From Sedimenticola sp. (GTDB taxonomy: Bacteria > Pseudomonadota > Gammaproteobacteria > Chromatiales > Chromatiaceae): a stretch of DNA of 64,000 bases. The translations under genes were made by a program, and so were the position numbers. The stretch's first letter is position 1, and each line of letters starts with the position of its first letter. Where the stretch lies: contig JAMOLT010000009.1 of the NCBI GenBank assembly GCA_027068915.1, positions 62,001 through 126,000 on the forward strand, read 5' to 3'. Of the stretch, positions 26,268-33,963 are shown piece by piece. The notes under the pieces are model-generated. The model saw nothing but the letters and a program-made list of their open reading frames with translations, was not told the DNA's origin and ran no database searches.

Positions 26268-26397
26268 GAACATAACAATTCAAATTCATGCGCATAGTCA
26301 AAGCCACGCGCCTTTTTGTACACTCGCAATCGCTTGATTATTGCACAAAACCACGCTACGCTCTGCCTGCCGGCGATTTGAGGCATTAGCCTACTTA
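26268..26397 (+). other. attC-like imperfect palindrome
   Basis: The stretch starts CATAACAATTCAAATTC and ends GATTTGAGGCATTAGC. The ends show inverted similarity (TCAAAT / ATTTGA) framed by degenerate core boxes (AAC ... TTAGC), as in integron attC sites of about 130 bases. The core boxes do not fully match RYYYAAC and GTTRRRY. There is no integrase in view, and the following gene would have the attC on the wrong side for its own cassette. Confidence 0.3.
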
Positions 26398-26406
26398 GAG
26401 ATTCCC

Positions 26407-27087
26407 ATGGATTTACTCCTCATTCTTGGTTTGATGCTTTCACTATTTGGTGCATTCGCATTTTTTTTCATTTTTAAGAAAAAGGAAGTCAATTCTTTAA
26501 AATACTATCATCTTATTTCCAGATGGATTCTTGGGCTTTTTGTTTTTATATTGGCATATATAGGAACAGACTTATGGTCTGAACAATTAGGTCTAACTCC
26601 TCTTAGTTGGAGTGCTTTTTTTATGTCATTTGTTGCCACTACTGTCCTTTTTGTTTCTTGGCCGTTGCTTCAATACGTACAGCAGATTTTTGGAGGTATT
26701 TCCACTGAACAGTCTAAGGCATTTGCGCGCATCACAAATACACCACTTAATTACAGGGTGTTTTTGGTTGTCACAGCGGCTGTAACAGAAGAAGTACTTT
26801 ATCGTGGATATGCGATAGGTGTTGGACAGCATATTTTAGGTAATATCTGGATAGCATCAATTGTTTCAATAGTAGCGTTCACATTAGCTCACATACACTG
26901 GGGACTTAGCCACCTCTTGACAGTATTTTGGGCTGCATTAGTATTTAGCTGCTTATTTATTTATACACAGAGCCTATGGGCTTGTATCTTTGCTCATATA
27001 TGTATTGACGTAGTTGGTTTTATACTGGTGCCTGCTATTAAAGCTCATAAAAGTAAAAGGGTAAGTAGTAAAATTAAGGCAGGCTAA
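26407..27087 (+). CDS. CPBP-family intramembrane metalloprotease
   Basis: Membrane protein of 226 residues with about seven predicted hydrophobic helices. The CPBP (Abi/CAAX protease-like) motifs are present: TEEVLYRGY (EExxxR), FTLAHIHWG (FxxxH) and ACIFAHICIDVV with the last histidine. Members process membrane or bacteriocin-related peptides or prenylated-type substrates; the substrate here is unknown. I start at ATG 26407; the track start is TTG at 26341. The gene is AT-rich compared with the flanking flagellar genes, which points to recent acquisition. It has no obvious link to motility. Confidence 0.82.
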   Translation: MDLLLILGLMLSLFGAFAFFFIFKKKEVNSLKYYHLISRWILGLFVFILAYIGTDLWSEQLGLTPLSWSAFFMSFVATTVLFVSWPLLQYVQQIFGGISTEQSKAFARITNTPLNYRVFLVVTAAVTEEVLYRGYAIGVGQHILGNIWIASIVSIVAFTLAHIHWGLSHLLTVFWAALVFSCLFIYTQSLWACIFAHICIDVVGFILVPAIKAHKSKRVSSKIKAG

Positions 27088-27648
27088 AATCACTTTATCG
27101 GAACGCAATTCCGCTGGCACTCCATTGCCCGTATTGGGTGGGTTGTAGCACCTGAGGAAATTCTCAACAAGCTGTTGATTGCTAAACAAGCTTCAGATTT
27201 GCATACATGTCATTTTACCCAGTATATTATTTATCAATACTTGCAAAAGAATGATATTCAATCACACACTAAAAAAGTTTCAAAAAAATATGGTGAACAA
27301 TGTGAAAGCATGTTGGAAAACATAGAAAAGTATTTCCCATCTAATATTTCATCGACTCGGCCATAAGGAGGAATGTTTCTATGGATAACTCTTCCTTCTA
27401 ATGCCTCATCAATGGAGCTGTTTGACTTGGCAGTAAAAGAAAAAGTTGTATTTGTCCCGGGGAGTCCGTTCTATATAAATGACAACGAAGAAAATGCCTT
27501 CAGGCTGAATTTTTCTTTTACAGATAAGCAAACCACAGAAACAGGAATTAAAAGGTTAGGGGTTGCAGCAAGAGCGGGCATAACACACACCCTGAGGCAG
27601 TCCGTCAAGAAAAATCTGTTATTTAGCCAGTTCTTCCACGGGTGGTGA
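27088..27648 (+). pseudogene. Aminotransferase class I/II, C-terminal remnant
   Basis: One reading frame, broken once, encodes the C-terminal part of a fold-type I PLP aminotransferase of the MocR/2-aminoadipate type: ARIGWVVAPEEILNKLLIAKQASDLHT, then a helical stretch, STRP-stop-GGMFLWITLP, then VVFVPGSPFYIND and AFRLNFSF. The TAA at 27364 replaces the glutamate usually found in RPEGGMFLW. The N-terminal half with the PLP lysine is absent; the frame abuts the CPBP stop. Two ORF-track lines are its two halves. Not functional. Confidence 0.78.
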
Positions 27649-27732
27649 TCCTTTCGCCTTTAAGGCTATCAGATACTTGGCTTCATCGTAGGGTTTGCAA
27701 TTCTGCCAGCAGCGCCACTGGAGAACACCAAA
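27619..27732 (-). pseudogene. Transposase C-terminal fragment, IS110-like
   Basis: A minus-strand frame between two stops reads VLQWRCWQNCKPYDEAKYLI, then ALKAKGSPPVEELAK-stop. The CWQ...PYDE..YL pattern is like the C-terminus of IS110-family transposases. Only about 38 codons remain. Family recalled from pattern, not checked. Confidence 0.4.
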
Positions 27733-27789
27733 TCAAGTATTCTTCGGTATTCATCCGCCAGCCGCACTAGCGGGTTGAATCCGCCCATC

Positions 27790-27921
27790 CTGTACGCTGC
27801 ACGAGGACGTGCGGCTACTTTCCATAAATATAAGTCATTGAAAATGGAGGAAAGATAAAGTCGCATTTTTGTCTTTCCGAGTTGAAAAAACCCATGGAAG
27901 GTTTTTTTCAATATCCTGTTC
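27790..27921. repeat. REP-like composite hairpin repeat (copy 1)
   Basis: GTACGCTGCACGAGGACGTG through CATTGAAAATGGAGGAAAGA closely matches 43024-43092. Downstream, TTGAAAAAACC and GGTTTTTTTCAA form another hairpin of the AACAGG...TTGAAAAA type also seen at 3006 and 42989. Confidence 0.55.
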
Positions 27922-27930
27922 GAGGTGCCC

Positions 27931-27957
27931 TTAAGTTTTTCCGGCACTGGCCGATGG
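27931..27957 (+). promoter_or_regulatory. Sigma28 (FliA) promoter for fliC1
   Basis: TTAAGTTT-N11-GCCGATGG matches the FliA consensus at standard spacing. Confidence 0.82.
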
Positions 27958-27964
27958 CATATGT

Positions 27965-28011
27965 GGAAGCGGAAATTGTCTGCACGCGAAAGACATGTCC
28001 GCTAAAGACAA
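27965..28011 (+). promoter_or_regulatory. Conserved flagellin 5'-leader hairpin (copy 1)
   Basis: GGAAGCGGAAATTGTCT ... AGACATGTCCGCTAAAGACAAA forms an imperfect stem (AGCGG/CCGCT) within a few bases of the expected transcript start. The same block precedes fliC2 and fliC3 with a divergent loop and flanks. Confidence 0.68.
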
Positions 28012-28060
28012 ATGATGCAGCCATATTCAATTCGGCTGTGCAGCGTAGGAGACCAAAACC

Positions 28061-28909
28061 ATGGCAATGGTAATCAACACCAATGTGATGTCGCTGAACG
28101 CCCAGCGCAATGTAAACAAAACCAACGGCCAGCTGGCTACCTCCATGCAGCGCCTATCATCCGGTTTGCGTGTCAACAGCGCCAAGGATGATGCTGCAGG
28201 CCTCTATACGATCAACCGCATGACTTCCGATATCCGGGGCCTGAACCAGGCATCACGCAATGCTGCCGACGGCATATCCCTGTCGCAAACTGCAGAAGCC
28301 GCTCTGGGGCAGATCGGTGACAACTTGCAGCGCATCCGTGAGCTGGCGGTGCAGTCTGCCAACGGCACGGTAGAAGACCGTACCGGCATGCAGGCGGAAG
28401 TGGATCAGTTGAATGCTGAAATTACCCGTATCGCAGACAATGTAGCGTTCAATGGCGTGGCCCTGCTGGATGGCAGTACGGCAAGCCTTACCTTCCAGGT
28501 GGGACAGGACAATGGGGAAACCATCGCTATAAACCTGACCGACATGACTACTCTCCAGGGTTACGATACTGGTGGTGGTGGCGCAACGGATGGCTTCGAC
28601 ATCAGTACCCAGGCTGCTGCCCAGAATGTCCTCGACAGCACCCATGCGAGCAGTGTAGATGCGGATATCGATGCCGTGTCCAGCGCCCGCGCCACCTTTG
28701 GTGCGGTACAAAATCGCTTTGAATCCGTAATCAGCAGTATCCAGAGCTATTCAGAAAACCTGTCTGCTTCCCGTAGCCGTATTCAGGATGCTGATTTTGC
28801 AGCAGAAACTGCAAATCTGACCAAAGTGCAGATCCTGCAGCAGGCAGGCACCGCCATGCTGGCCCAGGCCAATGCAGCACCACAGAACGTGCTTTCCCTG
28901 TTGCGTTAA
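28061..28909 (+). CDS. fliC1: Flagellin, copy 1
   Basis: Filament subunit of 282 residues. It has the conserved N-terminal D0/D1 ([18 protein letters not shown], then [17 protein letters not shown]) and C-terminal D1/D0 ([20 protein letters not shown], then [17 protein letters not shown]). The central part is short, so the filament lacks large outer domains. The start ATG follows GGAGA. A sigma28 promoter, leader hairpin and strong terminator make it a single transcription unit. Its ends are nearly identical to copies 2 and 3; the middle (about 150-215) diverges. The surface-variable region carries a glycine patch (TGGGGATDG). Confidence 0.96.
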   Translation: MAMVINTNVMSLNAQRNVNKTNGQLATSMQRLSSGLRVNSAKDDAAGLYTINRMTSDIRGLNQASRNAADGISLSQTAEAALGQIGDNLQRIRELAVQSANGTVEDRTGMQAEVDQLNAEITRIADNVAFNGVALLDGSTASLTFQVGQDNGETIAINLTDMTTLQGYDTGGGGATDGFDISTQAAAQNVLDSTHASSVDADIDAVSSARATFGAVQNRFESVISSIQSYSENLSASRSRIQDADFAAETANLTKVQILQQAGTAMLAQANAAPQNVLSLLR

Positions 28910-28927
28910 ACCATATCCCTTCCTTTG

Positions 28928-28961
28928 GCGGAGGCTCCCTTGTGGCGTCTCCGCTTTTTTT
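28928..28961 (+). terminator. Rho-independent terminator of fliC1
   Basis: GCGGAG...CTCCGC stem followed directly by TTTTTTT. Confidence 0.85.
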
Positions 28962-29116
28962 GTGCCTGACAGGTGTGTAAATTGCCATCGAAAAACCCCT
29001 TTGGGTTTCCGCCCGATCCTCCTCAAACCATAGCTACAGCTGTGCTTTTCGGACGATCGAGTAAACCACTTTGCCAGATCAACGGGAACTCCCGAATCCC
29101 GCTGAGAAATGTGGGC

Positions 29117-29143
29117 TAAAGTTCTGGTATCTGCGGGCGATAG
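29117..29143 (+). promoter_or_regulatory. Sigma28 (FliA) promoter for fliC2
   Basis: TAAAGTTC-N11-GGCGATAG matches the FliA consensus with two or three mismatches at standard spacing. Confidence 0.8.
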
Positions 29144-29150
29144 GAAAGAT

Positions 29151-29196
29151 GGAAGCGGTAATTGTCTATTTTTAAAGACATGTCCGCTAATGACAA
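29151..29196 (+). promoter_or_regulatory. Conserved flagellin 5'-leader hairpin (copy 2)
   Basis: GGAAGCGGTAATTGTCT ... AAAGACATGTCCGCTAATGACAAA keeps both arms of copy 1 while the loop differs. Confidence 0.68.
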
Positions 29197-29244
29197 ACAG
29201 CGCATTTTGAAACAACCAGAATGCGCAGCACAGGAGATCGAACC

Positions 29245-30051
29245 ATGGCAATGGTAATCAACACCAACGTTATGTCGCTGAACGCCCAGCGCAATGTAAA
29301 CAAGACCAATGGCCAGCTGGCCACTTCCATGCAGCGCCTGTCATCCGGTTTGCGCGTCAACAGCGCCAAGGATGATGCTGCAGGCCTTTATACGATCAAC
29401 CGCATGACTTCCGACATCCGGGGGCTGAATCAGGCATCACGCAATGCTGCTGACGGCATATCCCTGGCACAGACAGCGGAAGCTGCGCTGGGGCAGATCG
29501 GTGACAATCTGCAGCGCATTCGTGAGCTGGCGGTGCAATCTGCCAACGGCACGGTAGAGGACCGTACCGGCATGCAGGCGGAGGTGGATCAGCTAACCGC
29601 AGAAATCACCCGCGTTGTTGACTCCGCCAAATTCAATGGGGTAGGCCTGCTCGATGCTGCAACGGCAACCACATTCCAGGTGGGGCAGGACAGCGGTGAA
29701 ACCATCAGTGTCAGTTCACAGGATATGACTGCTCTGACATCTTATACCGCTATTGATATAAGCACCCAGGCCAACGCACAGACTGCGCTGGGTACGCTGG
29801 ATACGGATATCGACACGGTATCCGGAGCCAGAGCCACCTATGGTGCAGTACAGAACCGTTTTGAATCCGTAATTGGTAGTATCCAGAGCTATGCGGAAAA
29901 CCTGTCTGCTTCCCGCAGCCGTATCCAGGATGCGGATTTTGCAGCAGAAACTGCAAATCTGACCAAGGTGCAGATCCTGCAGCAGGCTGGCACAGCAATG
30001 CTGGCACAAGCCAACGCCGCTCCGCAAAACGTACTTTCCCTATTGCGTTAA
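29245..30051 (+). CDS. fliC2: Flagellin, copy 2
   Basis: Filament subunit of 268 residues, the shortest of the three. Its N-terminal 135 and C-terminal 60 residues are nearly the same as in copy 1; the central part ([19 protein letters not shown] through [16 protein letters not shown]) differs. I use ATG 29245 rather than the track's 29221, since MAMVINTN begins all three and GGAGA lies just upstream. Own sigma28 promoter, hairpin leader and terminator. The near-identical ends imply recent duplication or continuing gene conversion. Confidence 0.96.
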   Translation: MAMVINTNVMSLNAQRNVNKTNGQLATSMQRLSSGLRVNSAKDDAAGLYTINRMTSDIRGLNQASRNAADGISLAQTAEAALGQIGDNLQRIRELAVQSANGTVEDRTGMQAEVDQLTAEITRVVDSAKFNGVGLLDAATATTFQVGQDSGETISVSSQDMTALTSYTAIDISTQANAQTALGTLDTDIDTVSGARATYGAVQNRFESVIGSIQSYAENLSASRSRIQDADFAAETANLTKVQILQQAGTAMLAQANAAPQNVLSLLR

Positions 30052-30067
30052 TCGCATACTCCCCTTG

Positions 30068-30099
30068 GCGGAGATCCCACCGGGGTCTCCGCTTTTTTT
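30068..30099 (+). terminator. Rho-independent terminator of fliC2
   Basis: GCGGAGA...TCTCCGC stem followed by TTTTTTT; closely related to the fliC1 terminator. Confidence 0.85.
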
Positions 30100-30165
30100 A
30101 TGCCATTAACAGGCTGTTAAAAAAGCGCCAGCGGTTCTCTGAAATGACCATCAGAACAAAAAACC

Positions 30166-30192
30166 TAAAGTTTTGCCGAATCTGGTCGATGA
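30166..30192 (+). promoter_or_regulatory. Sigma28 (FliA) promoter for fliC3
   Basis: TAAAGTTT-N11-GTCGATGA has a perfect -35 and a degenerate -10 at standard spacing. Confidence 0.78.
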
Positions 30193-30199
30193 GAAAGAT

Positions 30200-30245
30200 G
30201 GAAGCGGTAGTTATCTCAACAAAAAGATATGTCCGCTAAAGACAA
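30200..30245 (+). promoter_or_regulatory. Conserved flagellin 5'-leader hairpin (copy 3)
   Basis: GGAAGCGGTAGTTATCT ... AAAGATATGTCCGCTAAAGACAAA. TATCT against AGATA replaces TGTCT against AGACA on both arms, a compensatory change that keeps pairing and supports a functional stem. Confidence 0.72.
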
Positions 30246-30292
30246 ACTACATAGCCTGCTCTTGTCGGCTTGTGTATTTAGGAGATCAAATC

Positions 30293-31126
30293 ATGGCAAT
30301 GGTAATCAACACCAACGTTATGTCGCTGAACGCCCAGCGCAATGTAAACAAGACCAATGGCCAGCTGGCCACCTCCATGCAGCGCCTGTCATCCGGCTTG
30401 CGCGTTAACAGCGCCAAGGATGATGCTGCAGGCCTGTATACGATTAACCGCATGACTTCCGATATCCAGGGCCTGAATCAGGCCTCACGCAACGCTGCAG
30501 ATGGTATTTCCCTGGCGCAGACAGCGGAAGCAGCACTGGGGCAGATCGGTGACAATCTACAGCGCATCCGTGAGTTGGCGGTGCAATCTGCGAACGGCAC
30601 GGTAGAGGATCGCACCGGCATGCAGGCCGAGGTGGATCAACTGACGGCGGAAATCCACCGGGTTGTAGGTAGTGCAAAATTTAATGGTGTGTCTCTGTTG
30701 GATGGCACCTCCGGTGCAATCACCTTCCAGGTGGGCCAGGACAATGGCGAGACCATCTCTGTCGCCCAGGGTGACATGACCGGTATCAATTCCTATGGCG
30801 CTGCAGCAGGCACCGTGGATATCAGCTCCCAGGCAGCCGCCCAGGCAGTGCTTGCAGCCGGTGCCACCGGCATTGATGCAGATATTGATGATGTATCCGG
30901 CGCTCGCGCCACCTATGGTGCAGTGCAAAATCGTTTTGAATCTGTAATCAGCAGCATTCAGAGCTATTCAGAAAACCTGTCTGCTTCCCGTAGCCGTATT
31001 CAGGATGCTGATTTTGCAGCCGAGACAGCCAATCTGACCAAAGTACAAATACTGCAGCAAGCCGGTACCGCCATGTTGGCTCAGGCCAATGCAGCACCGC
31101 AGAATGTGCTTTCGCTGTTGCGGTAA
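30293..31126 (+). CDS. fliC3: Flagellin, copy 3
   Basis: Filament subunit of 277 residues with the same conserved ends as copies 1 and 2 (one visible change is IQGLNQAS instead of IRGLNQAS) and its own centre ([20 protein letters not shown], then an alanine-rich stretch). I start at ATG 30293 with GGAGA upstream; the track's 40-residue extension covers the leader. Unlike the other two it has no T-tract terminator; a perfect hairpin precedes flaG, so read-through into flaG is likely. Confidence 0.96.
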   Translation: MAMVINTNVMSLNAQRNVNKTNGQLATSMQRLSSGLRVNSAKDDAAGLYTINRMTSDIQGLNQASRNAADGISLAQTAEAALGQIGDNLQRIRELAVQSANGTVEDRTGMQAEVDQLTAEIHRVVGSAKFNGVSLLDGTSGAITFQVGQDNGETISVAQGDMTGINSYGAAAGTVDISSQAAAQAVLAAGATGIDADIDDVSGARATYGAVQNRFESVISSIQSYSENLSASRSRIQDADFAAETANLTKVQILQQAGTAMLAQANAAPQNVLSLLR

Positions 31127-31143
31127 TCCCAGGTGAACCACAG

Positions 31144-31170
31144 TGTCCGGCTGCATCGTGCAGCCGGACA
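31144..31170 (+). other. Perfect hairpin between fliC3 and flaG
   Basis: TGTCCGGCTGCA-TCG-TGCAGCCGGACA, 12-base perfect arms and a three-base loop, without a T-tract. It likely protects the fliC3 3' end while letting some transcripts enter flaG. Confidence 0.6.
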
Positions 31171-31196
31171 TCACCCAGGAACATACGGACAAGATA

Positions 31197-31574
31197 ATGG
31201 CCAGTGAAATAGAATCCAATGTGATACCACTGATACGAGCAACTGCTCCACGCCAGTCACAGCCTGTGCCGACCCTTGGTGGAATACAAAAAGGCGAGGA
31301 ATTGCCACACACCGGAAAATCCTTGCCACCAGAGAAGGAAGAAAAGGCGACTCCGGAAAAGGTATCCGAAGCGGTAGGAAAGCTGAATGAATATGTCCAG
31401 GCTATCAGACGTGAACTGAAATTCAGTATCGACGAAAAGAGTGGCCGTACCGTGATTACGGTACTTGACTCCGAGACTAAGGAGATTATTCGTCAAATAC
31501 CCCCGGAAGAAGTTATTTCCCTGTCCCAAAATCTGGGAACAAAAGATAGCGTGATCCTTACGGCAGAAACCTGA
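31197..31574 (+). CDS. flaG: FlaG-family protein
   Basis: Small protein of 125 residues with a disordered N-terminal half and the FlaG domain at the C-terminus (LNEYVQAIRRELKFSIDEKSGRTVITVLDSETKEIIRQIPPEEVISLS). FlaG proteins are found between flagellin and fliD in polar flagellates and influence filament length; the mechanism is unclear. I start at ATG 31197; the track start is inside the upstream hairpin. Directly followed by the sigma54 promoter of fliD. Confidence 0.9.
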   Translation: MASEIESNVIPLIRATAPRQSQPVPTLGGIQKGEELPHTGKSLPPEKEEKATPEKVSEAVGKLNEYVQAIRRELKFSIDEKSGRTVITVLDSETKEIIRQIPPEEVISLSQNLGTKDSVILTAET

Positions 31575-31575
31575 G

Positions 31576-31593
31576 TTGGCATTGAACTTGCTA
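31576..31593 (+). promoter_or_regulatory. Sigma54 promoter for fliDST
   Basis: TTGGCATTGAACTTGCTA fits the sigma54 consensus TGGCAC-N5-TTGCT closely, with GG-N10-GC spacing. Confidence 0.83.
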
Positions 31594-31645
31594 ATATTTA
31601 CCTTAGTACTTACGTTTTACCGTGTAACCAGCAAATAGCGAGGCT

Positions 31646-32992
31646 ATGATGATAACAGCACCGGGAGTTGGATCAGGGCTGGATGTGCGATCTATCGTCA
31701 ACGATTTGATGGCCCTGGAGCGGCGGCCAATTGAGGCACTACAGCGGCGCCAGAATCAATATGAGGCACAGCTCAGCGCCTATGGCCAACTGAAAAGCAC
31801 CTTGTCCGGATTCCAGGACGCGATGAAAGGACTCAGCTCGACAGATGCCTTCAAGGTCTTTTCTGCTTCCACCAGCAATGAAGATGCCCTGCAGGTTTCC
31901 GCCGCCAGCACCGCCCCTCTGGGCAGCTATAATGTCCGGGTGGAGCGCCTGGCCGGATACCACAAGGTCGGCTCGAGTGAATTTGCCGATACCGCCACCT
32001 TTGGCGGAGCAGCAGGGGACAGTATTGCGATTCAGGTCGGAACAGATCCGGCCAATACCATCAGTATTGACTTGAGTGCAGCCAAAACCCTGGAAGAAAT
32101 CCGTGATTTCATCAATGATGATGTCAACAACCCCGGGGTCAGCGCCACGGTCGTCAACGGCAATGGCGGCAACCAGAAGCTGATTCTGACTTCAGAGGAC
32201 AGTGGCACAGCTTCTGCCATGACGATCTCTTATGGTGGCAGCCTGACTGCAGCCAGCTTTGGCTTGCAGACATTAAATGATATCGGGGGGGATCTGGCAC
32301 TGCTGGATGCCGAAATCAGCGTTGATGGCTATAGCGTAACCCGTGCCAGCAACACAATCTCCGATGTGATTCAGGGTGTCACCCTGGATTTACACCAGGC
32401 ACAGCCGGGGGTTGATATTCAGGTGAAAATTGATCGGGATCTGGATGCAGCCAAAGAGTCGGTGCAGGCATTTGCCGACGCCTATAACGACTTGCGCAGC
32501 TCCATCAAGAGCCTGCGCAGCGGCCAGCTGGAAGCTGACAGCACCTTGCTCAGCATTGAACGCGGATTGCTCAATATCATGAACAATCCTGGCGGCGGCG
32601 GTGTATACAACCATCTGTCCGAAATTGGCCTGAGCATCCAGAAAGACGGCAATATGAGTGTGAAAACCACACAACTGGAATCTGCCCTCAATACTGATTT
32701 TTCAGCGGTAGCTGACCTCTTTGCAAATACCCAGGATGGATATGCAACCCGGTTTGAATCCCTGACCGGAACCTGGCTGGAGACCGGAGGCCTCATTGAC
32801 TCCCGGACTGATGGCCTGGGTTCCCGCATCGAGGATCTGGAAGACAGGCAGACTGCAATGGATCGACGCATGGAGCAGGTCGAAGCGCGCTATTTAAGAC
32901 AGTTTTCTGCTTTGGATTCTCTGGTTGCGCAATTGCAGGGAACCAGTGATTTCCTTACTTCCCAGCTGGCATCATTGCCAGGCTCAGGGTAA
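31646..32992 (+). CDS. fliD: FliD, filament cap protein
   Basis: Cap protein of 448 residues that folds flagellin at the filament tip. The N-terminal FliD domain has APGVGSGLDVRSIVNDLMALERRPIEALQRR, and the C-terminal domain ends with DRRMEQVEARYLRQFSALDSLVAQLQGTSDFLTSQLAS, the classic coiled-coil tail. Either of the first two ATGs could serve. First gene of a sigma54-driven fliD-fliS-fliT unit. Confidence 0.95.
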   Translation: MMITAPGVGSGLDVRSIVNDLMALERRPIEALQRRQNQYEAQLSAYGQLKSTLSGFQDAMKGLSSTDAFKVFSASTSNEDALQVSAASTAPLGSYNVRVERLAGYHKVGSSEFADTATFGGAAGDSIAIQVGTDPANTISIDLSAAKTLEEIRDFINDDVNNPGVSATVVNGNGGNQKLILTSEDSGTASAMTISYGGSLTAASFGLQTLNDIGGDLALLDAEISVDGYSVTRASNTISDVIQGVTLDLHQAQPGVDIQVKIDRDLDAAKESVQAFADAYNDLRSSIKSLRSGQLEADSTLLSIERGLLNIMNNPGGGGVYNHLSEIGLSIQKDGNMSVKTTQLESALNTDFSAVADLFANTQDGYATRFESLTGTWLETGGLIDSRTDGLGSRIEDLEDRQTAMDRRMEQVEARYLRQFSALDSLVAQLQGTSDFLTSQLASLPGSG

Positions 32993-33071
32993 ACATAACA
33001 AACTGAACATATGCTCATGACTGTAACCCGGCAACAGCAACCGGGCCAGTCGCAGATAACCCGGAGGAGCC

Positions 33072-33512
33072 ATGAGCCATCCCGCAACACACAATGCAGC
33101 AAATCACTACAGCCAGGTTGATACCTATACCGGCGTCAACGAAGCAGATTCCCATCGTCTGGTTCTGATGCTGCTCAATGGTGCCCTGAGCAATATCGCA
33201 GTCGCAAAGGGCAGCATCGAAAGGCAGGATGTTTCTGCAAAAGGTGAGGCGATTGGCCAGGCCATATCCATTGTCAATGGCTTGCGCACCAGCCTGGATC
33301 TGGGCGCTGGTGGCGAACTGGCGGTGAATCTCGATAATCTCTATGACTATATGGAGCGGCAGCTCCTGGAAGCAAATATTCACAGTGACCCAAAAATGCT
33401 GGAGGAGATATCCGGCCTGCTGCACGAAATCAAGGAAGGGTGGGCGGCGATTCCAGTGGAAGCTCGTGCCGGGGCTGGCAGTGCACAACCGGGAGCCGCT
33501 GGTGCCCCCTGA
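33072..33512 (+). CDS. fliS: FliS, flagellin chaperone
   Basis: Helical export chaperone of 146 residues that binds the C-terminus of flagellin. The signature runs YSQVDTYTGVNEADSHRLVLMLLNGALSNIAVAKGSIE, then SLDLGAGGELAVNLDNLYDYMERQLLEANIHSD. The C-terminus is alanine- and glycine-rich. The next gene starts inside its last codons. Confidence 0.93.
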   Translation: MSHPATHNAANHYSQVDTYTGVNEADSHRLVLMLLNGALSNIAVAKGSIERQDVSAKGEAIGQAISIVNGLRTSLDLGAGGELAVNLDNLYDYMERQLLEANIHSDPKMLEEISGLLHEIKEGWAAIPVEARAGAGSAQPGAAGAP

Positions 33513-33897
33513 TTTTCAGCCAGCCGAAGCAAAAGTCTCGCAGGTTTCCGGTATGCTGCCGGGACGGCTCGGGGCGCTGCATGTCTTGCTCGATTACAGC
33601 CTGGAGATGTTGCAGCAGGCAAAAAGTGAAGAGTGGCCGGATGTCATTCAAACCGGAGCACAGCGGGAGCGGTTGATTACAGATTTTTTTGCGACGGCCG
33701 TGGCGCCGGCAGAGGCAGATGAAGTTGCACTCGTGCTAAAAAAGATGCTACGGCTAAATCAGGAAATTGAGATGTTGGCGGTAAACAGCCGTGGTGGCGT
33801 GAGTGAGAGCATTGGCTCCATCCAGCAAGGGCGGCGAGCAATACTGGCCTATGCAGAAAATGCAGGGGAAGCAGCCGGGGCAGGTGGCCGGGAATAA
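33502..33897 (+). CDS. fliT: FliT-like flagellar chaperone
   Basis: Predicted helical protein of about 131 residues. Size and position right after fliS match FliT, the FliD chaperone. Sequence signs are weak: LLDYSLEMLQQAKSEEWPDVIQTGAQRERLITDFF and a final helix LKKMLRLNQEIEMLAV. The best start is GTG 33502, six bases after GGGAG and overlapping the fliS stop by 11 bases, which suggests translational coupling. The track's 33343 start lies in fliS in another frame. Confidence 0.75.
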   Translation: MPPDFQPAEAKVSQVSGMLPGRLGALHVLLDYSLEMLQQAKSEEWPDVIQTGAQRERLITDFFATAVAPAEADEVALVLKKMLRLNQEIEMLAVNSRGGVSESIGSIQQGRRAILAYAENAGEAAGAGGRE

Positions 33898-33957
33898 ACT
33901 GCGCACCCCGCCTTGTCCTGGCACTTTTGGGGGACGCCAAAAGAGCCTTTAATTCCA
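33898..33957. repeat. Partial copy of MITE-like family B
   Basis: CGCCTTGTCCTGGCACTTTT followed by AGAGCCTTTAATTC matches the right half of the 7148-7313 element. The left half and the outer end are missing or diverged. It lies between the convergent fliT and the nuclease-like gene and could form part of a bidirectional terminator. Confidence 0.5.
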
Positions 33958-33963
33958 ACCTGG

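Larger units (their letters stand above)
25954..26406. other. Intergenic region between flgL and the CPBP gene
   Basis: There is no credible gene. It holds a weak hairpin that may end flgL transcription and an attC-like palindrome, both listed. Composition becomes AT-rich after about 26100. Confidence 0.5.
27649..28060. other. Intergenic region before the first flagellin gene
   Basis: No intact gene. It holds the end of the transposase fragment, a REP-like repeat (27790-27921), a sigma28 promoter and the flagellin leader hairpin. Confidence 0.6.
28910..29244. other. Spacer between fliC1 and fliC2
   Basis: It contains the fliC1 terminator, the fliC2 sigma28 promoter and the conserved leader hairpin. 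The rest (about 28965-29110) shows nothing recognisable. Confidence 0.6.

Noticed and set aside
30107-30125. Half copy of the AACAGG...TTGAAAAA hairpin after fliC2 (TTAACAGGCTGTTAAAAAAG).
   Set aside because: Only one arm is recognisable, too little to call a separate repeat element.
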